NCBI GenBank assembly: GCA_903917305.1
Contig: CAIXAA010000469.1
Location: 1 to 13,127, forward strand
From: an uncultured Myxococcales bacterium
GTDB taxonomy: Bacteria > Myxococcota_A > UBA9042
DNA: 13,127 nt
Reading direction: 5' to 3'
This document shows, piece by piece, positions 7,347-13,127 of this stretch. The first letter of the stretch is position 1; each line of letters starts with the position of its first letter. A program made the translations under genes and the position numbers. Under the pieces are notes generated by a model. The model did no database searches. It was not told where the DNA came from and was given only the letters and a program-made list of their open reading frames with translations.

Positions 7347-7576
7347 GCTCCCGGCAGCTGGGACCAATGAACCGGCACTTGCCCATGAATCCGGCTGCGC
7401 CGCCACCCAGCCGTCCGCAGGCAAGCTTGCTGCACCCCATTGCGCTTGCGCTCGCGACCTTGCCCCAGGCGCATTTGCCACGCGCGGCAGAAACGCGTGC
7501 GCTGTGATCACGCGCCGATGTTGCGGGATCCGGGCAGGCCCTCCCTGTCAGCGGCAAGTCCGCCTTGCACCGCGCG

Positions 7577-7583
7577 AGGGAGG
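7577..7583 (+). promoter_or_regulatory. Strong ribosome binding site of the DUF2231 gene
   Basis: AGGGAGG lies 6 bases before the ATG at 7590. It is the best Shine-Dalgarno match in the window and rules out the in-frame upstream start at 7440, which would add 50 hydrophilic residues. Confidence 0.8.
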
Positions 7584-7589
7584 TTCCCC

Positions 7590-8102
7590 ATGCAAAGCCG
7601 TGTCAAGCTCCTGGGCCATCCTGTGCACCAGATGCTCGTCGTCGTGCCGCTCGGGCTGTTCGTGATGGCGGTGCTCTTCGACCTCGCCGACGTGGTGCTG
7701 GACCGCATGACCTGGGCCACGACGTCGTACTGGAACATCGCCGGCGGCATCGTCATCGGCCTCATCGCCGCCGCGTTCGGCGCCGCCGACTGGCTGGCCA
7801 TCCCCGCCGGCACGCGCGCCAAGCGCATCGGCGCGGTCCATGGCGTGGGCAACGTCTTCGTCGTGGCGCTGTTTGCCGTCGCGCTCGCCATCCGCGCCTC
7901 GCAGTTCGGCCATGACGTGACACGTTTTGCGCTCGTGCTGGAGCTGGGCGCCTTCCTGCTCGGCGCCGTCACCGGCTGGCTCGGCGGCGAGCTGGTTGAC
8001 CGAATGGGGATCGGCGTCGACGACGGCGCGAATGCCAACGCGCCGAACTCCATCACCCACAAGACGATCGGCGGTCCGGGCATTCCGGCGGCGCGCGCTT
8101 GA
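7590..8102 (+). CDS. DUF2231 family four-helix membrane protein
   Basis: The product has 170 residues and no Cys. It starts KLLGHPVHQMLVVVPLGLFV, the HP-x-H-x-x-L-V-x-x-P-x-G signature of DUF2231. Four membrane helices are visible at about residues 10-32, 45-65, 77-97 and 110-132. It ends with GWLGGELVDRMGIGV, the typical last-helix motif of the family. The function of DUF2231 proteins is not established; the conserved His residues near the membrane could bind a metal or haem, which is inference. The start is fixed by AGGGAGG 6 bases upstream. The GH31 lipoprotein gene follows on the same strand after a gap of only 36 bases, so the two may share a transcript, although no functional link is obvious. 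Confidence 0.88.
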   Translation: MQSRVKLLGHPVHQMLVVVPLGLFVMAVLFDLADVVLDRMTWATTSYWNIAGGIVIGLIAAAFGAADWLAIPAGTRAKRIGAVHGVGNVFVVALFAVALAIRASQFGHDVTRFALVLELGAFLLGAVTGWLGGELVDRMGIGVDDGANANAPNSITHKTIGGPGIPAARA

Positions 8103-8138
8103 CAGGCCTTGGGCCAACGCGGAGATTGCCGCGGGCGG

Positions 8139-11100
8139 ATGGGTATCCGCGGGCGCGCGCGGATGTCTCGACCGTGGATGGCCATGCTGGCGCTGCTGTG
8201 GGCTTGCGGCACGCCGGCGCAAGGCGGATCGGCGCGCGCCGCCGGTGATGCGGCCTTGGCCAAGACCGACGACGCCGCCGCAGACCTGAGCCGCGCGGAC
8301 ACGGCTGACGCAGCCAGTCCCGACGCATCCCAGCCGGGCGATGGGCAGGCCGACGCTGGAGAACCCGTGGATGTAGCGTCGGCCGTCGATGCCGGCGCCG
8401 ATGCCGCGGCGCCGTGCACGCCAGCTCAGCAACTTCACGCAGGATCTCCGTACTGCGGCCTCGGCGCGCCGCCGGCCGATCTGGCCAGCGCGCCGGCGTG
8501 GGTCGTGCACGCGCCCGGCTTCGACGTCGGCATCTCCGTGCCTTTGGACGGCGTCTTTCGCCTGCGCTACAGCGTACCCGGCGGCGCCACGCCCTGGCCG
8601 AGCGGCGCAATCGTCAACCAAGACAGCAACATTCCCACGATGCGCGGCCGGAGCTGCTCCGGCATCGCCCTGTGCACCGCGACGCTGGCGGTGCACGTCG
8701 CGACCGACGGCCGCGTGCGCGTGCTCGACGCGCAAGACCACGTCCTGCTGGAAGATCCGGCGGACGGCGGCTTCGGGCTGGACGCGCAGCAGCACCCGCA
8801 GCTGGTGCGCAAGGCTGGAGCGTCACTGCGGTTTCACGGCCTGGGCGGCAAGACCGGCGGCCTGGATCGCCGCGGCAAGGTCTGGACGCTGCGCACGACG
8901 GACGCCTACGTTGCTGCGCTGGGCGGCTACGATCCGGCGGGCGATCCGCTCTATCAGGCGGTTCCGTGGCTGCTTTTGCGCGAAGCGGGCACGACGTGGG
9001 GCATCCTGACCGACAATCCGTGGCGGCAGACGCTGGATCTGGCGGCAACGCAGGCGGATCGCTGGACGGTCACGGCGGACGGCGGCGTGCTCGACCAGTA
9101 CGTGGTCGCCGGGCCGCTGCCGGCGGATGTCCTCGATCGCTCTACGCAACTCACCGACCGACCGTTCCTGCCGCCGCGCTGGGCGCTGGGCTACCACCAG
9201 TCGCGCTGGGGCTATCCCGACGCGCAGACGTTCCAGGACCTGGCCAAGACCTTTCGCGACCAGCAGTTGCCGTGCGACGCGCTGTGGTTCGACATCCAGC
9301 ACATGGACGGCTTTCGCGCCTTCACCTGGGATCTTGCGAAGTTCCCGGACCCGAAAGGGCTGAACGCCGCGCTGCACGCGCAGGGCTTCCACACCGTGGC
9401 GATTGTCGATCCGGGCATCAAGCAGGATGCGAGCTGGCCGGTGTACCAGGCGGGGCTGGCGCAGGGGCTTTTTCTTGGCGGCACGCTGCCTTACATCGGG
9501 CAGGTGTGGCCGGGGGCCGCGGCGTTTCCCGACTTCACCAAGCCGGCGACGCGCGACTGGTGGGCGCAGCAGCTGGTGCCGCAGGAGACGCAGAACGGCA
9601 TCGACGCGCTGTGGATCGACATGAACGAACCGTCTGATTTCAATGACAAAGGCACGGTGCCGGACACGCTGGCGGTCGACGGCGCGGGCCAGCCGGCGAC
9701 GATGGCCGCGGCGCACAACGTCTACGCGCTGCGCATGGCGCAGGCGACGCGCGCGGGGCTGGAGGCGGCGCATCCGGACCAGCGCGCGTTCGTGCTGACG
9801 CGCTCGGGCTACGCGGGCATCCAGCGCTACGCGGCGGCGTGGACGGGCGACGCGCCTTCGACGCTGGCGGCGCTGCAGGGCACGCTGCCGATGCTGCTCG
9901 GGCTGGGCCTGTCCGGCGAGCCGTGGGTGGGCAGCGATGTCGGCGGCTACTCGGGCCAGAAGGATCCGGCGCTGTTTGCGCGCTGGTGGACGCTGGGCGC
10001 GATTTCGCCGTTCTTTCGCGGCCATGCCGAGAAGAGCGCGCCAAACCAGGAGCCGTGGCAGTGGGGCACGGAAGTGCGCGATCTGGCGCGCGATCTGCTG
10101 GGGCAACGCTACCGCCTGCTGCCGTACCTGGAGAGCCTGGCCGACGCGGCGCACGCGACCGGCGCGCCAGTGCTGCGGCCGCTGTTCTGGGAATTCCCCA
10201 GCGAAATCGCGACTGAGCTGATCGACGACGAGGCGCTGCTCGGCCCCTTCCTGCTCTACGCGCCGCACACGCAGCCCGATGTGAAGACGCGCGCCGTGGT
10301 GTTCCCGCCGGGCATGTGGCTGCAGGCGTGGTCGGGCGCGATCGTGCAAGGACCGACGACGCAACAGGTTTCCGGACCCCTGGCCGACCTGCCGCTGTGG
10401 CTGCGCGAGGGAGCCATCGTGCCGCGCGGCCCGCTGCGCCAGTGGGCGGAGCAGCCCGTGGCGGGGCCTCTGGACCTGGAGCTGGTGCGCGGCTCGCTGA
10501 AGACGCAGTTCGTGCTGCGCGAAGATGACGGGATCAGTGCGGAAGACGCGCCATGGCGCAAGACGTTGCTGCAGCTGACGCCCCTGACTGGCGGCGTGCA
10601 GTTCGCGGCTGCGGTGCAGCCCGGTTCGACCTGGCAGCCGGCTGCGCAGCCGTGGCGCTTGCACCTCTGGCGCGTCGACCATGAGCCGACCGCGGTGACG
10701 CTGAACGGCAACCCCATGACAAAGCTCGCAGACGGACTCACGGCGGCGCAGAACGGCTGGTCGTGGGACGCGAACGAGCGCACGGTGACGGTGCGGCTGG
10801 ACGGCAGCGCGTGGTCACTCTGGCCGACGCCGCTGCAGCCAGCGCTCAAGGTCGAGGTGCTGTACGACACGTCCTGGACCGAGCTGGTGCCGACGGTCGA
10901 TGTGCCGCTGCGCGTGAAGGTGCCGGCGGGCACGCCGCCGGGCAGCACGATCTCCGTCGCGCATTCCGCCAACAACTGGCAGCAGGTGGCGCTGGCATGG
11001 AACGCCGCGACCGGCTTGGCGACGGGCACCGTGACCGTGCCGCGCGGCGCGTGGTTCGAGTACAAGTACGCGCGCGGCGCCTGGAACAGCGTCGAGAAAT

Positions 11101-11216
11101 GGCCGGGCTGCGCCGAAGCGAGCAACCGCTACGCCTTCGGCGCCGTGCACGCGCTGGACTGGGACCACGCTGGCAAGGACGACGAGGTCTGGCAGTGGGC
11201 GGACCTGTGCCCGTGA
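8139..11216 (+). CDS. Lipoprotein GH31 alpha-glucosidase with C-terminal starch-binding-like domain
   Basis: From the ATG at 8139 the product has 1025 residues. A basic n-region (MGIRGRARMSRPW), a short hydrophobic core and lipobox LLWAC (Cys23) mark a lipoprotein; residues 24-92 are an Asp/Ala-rich tether. A beta-rich N-terminal domain (about 110-340) precedes the GH31 barrel (about 345-690). The barrel shows WFDIQHMDGFRAFTWD, nucleophile Asp494 in WIDMNEPS, acid/base Asp571 in WTGDAPST, and RGHAEKSAPNQEPW. C-terminal beta domains follow. Residues about 920-1025 resemble CBM20-like starch-binding domains (VKVPAGTPPG, NNW, FEYKYARGAWNSVEKW). Predicted role: release of glucose from the non-reducing ends of alpha-glucans outside the cytoplasm. 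GH31 also includes alpha-xylosidases and others, so substrate is not certain. Start choice is open: TTG 8109 and ATG 8163 are in frame. Start 8163 leaves only 14 residues before the lipidated Cys, and no start has a good Shine-Dalgarno. Confidence 0.9.
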   Translation: MGIRGRARMSRPWMAMLALLWACGTPAQGGSARAAGDAALAKTDDAAADLSRADTADAASPDASQPGDGQADAGEPVDVASAVDAGADAAAPCTPAQQLHAGSPYCGLGAPPADLASAPAWVVHAPGFDVGISVPLDGVFRLRYSVPGGATPWPSGAIVNQDSNIPTMRGRSCSGIALCTATLAVHVATDGRVRVLDAQDHVLLEDPADGGFGLDAQQHPQLVRKAGASLRFHGLGGKTGGLDRRGKVWTLRTTDAYVAALGGYDPAGDPLYQAVPWLLLREAGTTWGILTDNPWRQTLDLAATQADRWTVTADGGVLDQYVVAGPLPADVLDRSTQLTDRPFLPPRWALGYHQSRWGYPDAQTFQDLAKTFRDQQLPCDALWFDIQHMDGFRAFTWDLAKFPDPKGLNAALHAQGFHTVAIVDPGIKQDASWPVYQAGLAQGLFLGGTLPYIGQVWPGAAAFPDFTKPATRDWWAQQLVPQETQNGIDALWIDMNEPSDFNDKGTVPDTLAVDGAGQPATMAAAHNVYALRMAQATRAGLEAAHPDQRAFVLTRSGYAGIQRYAAAWTGDAPSTLAALQGTLPMLLGLGLSGEPWVGSDVGGYSGQKDPALFARWWTLGAISPFFRGHAEKSAPNQEPWQWGTEVRDLARDLLGQRYRLLPYLESLADAAHATGAPVLRPLFWEFPSEIATELIDDEALLGPFLLYAPHTQPDVKTRAVVFPPGMWLQAWSGAIVQGPTTQQVSGPLADLPLWLREGAIVPRGPLRQWAEQPVAGPLDLELVRGSLKTQFVLREDDGISAEDAPWRKTLLQLTPLTGGVQFAAAVQPGSTWQPAAQPWRLHLWRVDHEPTAVTLNGNPMTKLADGLTAAQNGWSWDANERTVTVRLDGSAWSLWPTPLQPALKVEVLYDTSWTELVPTVDVPLRVKVPAGTPPGSTISVAHSANNWQQVALAWNAATGLATGTVTVPRGAWFEYKYARGAWNSVEKWPGCAEASNRYAFGAVHALDWDHAGKDDEVWQWADLCP

Positions 11217-11250
11217 GGCCGCGCGCGGCAGCCAGCTTGGCCGGTCCGCG
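11217..11250. other. Short gap between convergent genes
   Basis: Only 34 bases separate the stop of the GH31 gene from the stop of the opposing membrane-protein gene. It contains the self-complementary 12-mer GCCGCGCGCGGC (11218-11229), which could help terminate transcription from either side, but without a T-run. Confidence 0.3.
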
Positions 11251-11901
11251 TCAAGATCTGGAGATCGCTACCTTATTTCCAGCAGCTGCGGGTTCCTCCC
11301 CGAGCCACTCCCCGTAGTGCTCCCGCGCGCACGGCGGACACAGCCCGTGGCTGAACTGCGCCTCGGAGCGTTCGCTGACGTACTTCTCGACGGCGACCCA
11401 ACTGCCGTCCTCCTCGCGAATGTTCTTGCACATCATGCAGGTCGGCAGCAGGCCGCGCAGCTGCACGACCTCGCGCTTCAAGGCCGCGTCCTGGCGCGCG
11501 ATGCGCGTCGTGAAGGCGGCCAGCACGAGGAACACCGAGATCTGGATGCCGGCGTTGACCAGCTCCTCCGCCAGCGTCTCGTTGACGTGCCAGATCGCCT
11601 CGAACCACAGCCGGCCCAGGGGCTGCAGCGCCGCGAGGCCGAGCGCGAGGCGCGGTTGGCCGTACCAGGCAGCCAGCACGACAGGCAGGGCGAACAGGAT
11701 GGGGAACTGGATCTCCGGCCCGGTGACGTAGTCGCCCAACAAGGCGGCGGCACTGAGCACAATCCAGGCCGCGGCGCGCGCGGCCGGGGTATGCACGCGC
11801 TTGGGTCTCGTCCGGTCCGTGGGGTGAGCGCTTCCATGCATCTGCTGACAATCTAGCAGCGGCAAGCCCAGCGGTCGGCAGCGGCGGCGCGAACTCCGCA
11901 T
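11251..11901 (-). CDS. Membrane protein with C-terminal cysteine/histidine module (putative sensor)
   Basis: From the ATG at 11901 the product has 216 residues. An ATG at 11841 would give 196 and still keep every domain; neither has a clear Shine-Dalgarno. About four hydrophobic helices lie at residues 44-60, 65-80, 83-101 and 115-132. The GPEIQFPILFALPVVLAAWY segment resembles the N-terminal membrane domains found in front of some bacterial GGDEF proteins. A charged helix (about 133-149) then leads to the module LLPTCMMCKNIR (Cys155, Cys158) and HGLCPPC (His185, Cys188, Cys191). The same module, with identical spacing, ends the PAS protein encoded at 6212-7271. There is no kinase or cyclase domain, so the module is probably the output or interaction part. 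The gene lies 27 bases downstream of the FG-GAP/UnbV gene on the same strand and may be cotranscribed with it. Membrane and module assignments are firm; function is unknown. Confidence 0.82.
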   Translation of the reverse strand: MRSSRRRCRPLGLPLLDCQQMHGSAHPTDRTRPKRVHTPAARAAAWIVLSAAALLGDYVTGPEIQFPILFALPVVLAAWYGQPRLALGLAALQPLGRLWFEAIWHVNETLAEELVNAGIQISVFLVLAAFTTRIARQDAALKREVVQLRGLLPTCMMCKNIREEDGSWVAVEKYVSERSEAQFSHGLCPPCAREHYGEWLGEEPAAAGNKVAISRS

Positions 11902-11928
11902 GGCGACTACAGACTGCCGCGCCGACCG

Positions 11929-13127
11929 CTACTCGAAGCGCACCCGCGGCCGCACCCGCAGCGGCACGTGCTGCAGCTGGACGACGATGCGCGCCTCGCC
12001 CGGCACGGCGGGCGCCACCAGCGTGCGCGACAGCAGCCCGTCCGGCCGTTTCGCCAGGGGACCCGCCCAGCTTCCCGCGCCCAGACGCTCGAGGCTCACC
12101 ACGTCCGTGCCGGCGGCTTGGGGATCGACGAGGACCTCGACGCTCGCCTGCCCACCCGCGTGCAGCACCCGCTGGCCCAGCTGCAGCACGCGTGGCTCGG
12201 TGACGGTGGTGTAGGCGTTGGTCGGCGCGTCGGTCACGTGCTGCACCAGGCCGCTCGGCCATTCGATGCGCAGGTTCACGGTCTTGGCGTCCCCCGCGGC
12301 GAGCAGCACGCCGTCGTCGTGGTTGCCGAACGTCGCCGTCTGGCCGCCGACGTACGCGGTCAGCGGCGGCTGCACGCCTTCGACGATCACCCGCGCGCCA
12401 TGGGCGTTAGGCGCCGAGACCGTGCCGCGCAGCCGCACGCCGATCCAACGACCCAACGGCTCGATCTCATTGCGCAACATCACCGCTGGCGAGGTGCTCG
12501 GCACGAGGCAGGTCACGTGGCCATCGCTGGCCAGGTCGCCGCAGGCCATGTTGAGCGCGAAAAAGCTCGCGTTGGCATCGATCAGCGTGGCGCCGACGTC
12601 GACGTAGGTGCCGTCGTGGCGGTTCATGTGCAGGCTGGGCCGCGCCTTCTGATCGGCGCCGTTGGGCACGGCATCGGGGCTGATCACGCTGAGCACGAGC
12701 AGGTCGCTCCACCCGTCGAAGTCGGCGTCGAGGGCAAAGGACGTCCACGACGTGTGCTTCGGATGCGCGCCGAGTTGAGCGAAATCCGCAATATTATACA
12801 CTTCTCGCGGCGCCTTGTTCCACAGCACGATGTCACCGAAGTCCGTGCCGGGCAAGAAGTAATCGGCGCGGCCGTCGCGGTCGAGGTCGAGGGTCGACAG
12901 GGCCATGCCGTCCTTGTCCGACACGTCGTGCGCCAGGTCGTCCTGTCGGTGGAACACCGGCAAATCTGTTGCCGAATTCGCGTTGGCCACGCCCCAGCTG
13001 AACCAGCCCATGTTGTTGTCGACCAGGAAGAAGCCGTCGAGGACGCCATCGCCGTCGACGTCGTCGAAATGCGCGGCGAAGACGGGCAAGCCAATGGTTT
13101 TGTGGATGAACGGCGCCGCGGTCGGCA
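11929..13127 (-). CDS. FG-GAP/VCBS repeat protein with ASPIC/UnbV domain, 5' end outside window
   Basis: The minus frame is open from the right edge to the TAG at 11929-11931: 398 residues are visible and the start lies beyond 13127. A TTG at 13089 is in frame, but the protein continues upstream of it with related sequence, so it is not taken as the start. The N-terminal part (about visible residues 13-200) has FG-GAP/VCBS-type motifs: FDDVDGDGVLDGFFLVDN, LDLDRDGRADYFLPG and LDADFDGWSDLLVLS. These are Asp-rich calcium-binding loops of a beta-propeller. Residues about 220-310 match the ASPIC/UnbV domain (GRWIGVRLRG, then GARVIVEG and LRIEWPSG). A beta-rich tail follows, ending VRPRVRFE. Such proteins are usually exported and surface-bound or secreted; the signal peptide would lie off the window. 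The family is known for adhesion or ligand-binding roles, but the partner here is unknown. The membrane/Cys-module gene follows after 27 bases. Confidence 0.88.
   Translation of the reverse strand, partial: PTAAPFIHKTIGLPVFAAHFDDVDGDGVLDGFFLVDNNMGWFSWGVANANSATDLPVFHRQDDLAHDVSDKDGMALSTLDLDRDGRADYFLPGTDFGDIVLWNKAPREVYNIADFAQLGAHPKHTSWTSFALDADFDGWSDLLVLSVISPDAVPNGADQKARPSLHMNRHDGTYVDVGATLIDANASFFALNMACGDLASDGHVTCLVPSTSPAVMLRNEIEPLGRWIGVRLRGTVSAPNAHGARVIVEGVQPPLTAYVGGQTATFGNHDDGVLLAAGDAKTVNLRIEWPSGLVQHVTDAPTNAYTTVTEPRVLQLGQRVLHAGGQASVEVLVDPQAAGTDVVSLERLGAGSWAGPLAKRPDGLLSRTLVAPAVPGEARIVVQLQHVPLRVRPRVRFE

Larger units (their letters stand above)
7272..7589. other. 318-base intergenic gap, no gene seen
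   Basis: Open frames here are short and look like shadows, with no recognisable domain. The stretch holds one strong hairpin at 7323-7346 and, at its end, the Shine-Dalgarno of the next gene. A promoter for the DUF2231 gene is expected here, but I could not identify convincing -35/-10 boxes. Confidence 0.5.

Noticed and set aside
7195..7557. Minus-strand open frame of 120 codons in the 7272-7589 gap
   Set aside because: It runs into the end of the PAS gene in antisense, lacks a recognisable domain, and has no Shine-Dalgarno.
7548..8795. Minus-strand open frame of 415 codons across the DUF2231/GH31 junction
   Set aside because: It overlaps two well supported plus-strand genes and is rich in Arg/His/Ala as GC-rich shadows are.
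8823..10682. Minus-strand open frame of 619 codons
   Set aside because: It is antisense to the GH31 gene, Arg/Gln-rich, with no domain; a result of high GC at third codon positions.
12793..12798. Perfect TATAAT on the minus strand
   Set aside because: It lies inside the FG-GAP gene (coding for VYNIADF), and no TTGACA-like hexamer sits 16-18 bases upstream. It is probably a chance AT-rich patch.

Overview
The window is GC-rich, dense bacterial DNA. Its gene families are a giant cysteine-rich lipoprotein with Dictyostelium-type CTDC repeats, an OmpA protein with thrombospondin type 3 repeats, Asp/Ala-rich lipoprotein tethers, an FG-GAP/UnbV protein and kinase-less PAS/cysteine sensor proteins. 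Together they point to a Myxococcota-like (former deltaproteobacterial) Gram-negative with a complex cell surface. This assignment is inferred from family content and base composition, since the window holds no rRNA or other marker gene.

Layout. Bases 1-4305 (minus strand, cut at the left edge) encode at least 1435 residues of a secreted, lipid-anchored protein. It has 23 tandem cysteine-rich units of about 51 residues, then an EGF-like module and a calcium-binding EGF-like module. A 302-base divergent promoter region (4306-4607) separates it from an OmpA-family outer membrane protein on the plus strand (4608-5984). Next on the plus strand is a double-PAS sensor protein (6212-7271), broken by a one-base frameshift in a run of five C, with a conserved cysteine/histidine output module. 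A 318-base gap follows, then a small DUF2231 membrane protein (7590-8102) and a surface lipoprotein GH31 alpha-glucosidase with a C-terminal starch-binding-like domain (8139-11216). Converging from the right on the minus strand are an FG-GAP/UnbV protein (11929 to beyond the right edge) and, 27 bases downstream of it, a small membrane protein (11251-11901). That membrane protein ends in the same cysteine/histidine module as the PAS protein.

How the genes fit together. Three or more products are predicted on the cell surface: the CTDC/EGF lipoprotein, the OmpA protein and the GH31 lipoprotein, with the FG-GAP/UnbV protein probably also exported. Many of their modules are Asp-rich and of kinds known to bind calcium. 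The two sensor-like proteins share an output module of undefined function. The links between surface proteins and sensors are inferred from proximity only. No tRNA, rRNA, CRISPR array, insertion sequence or phage gene was found.
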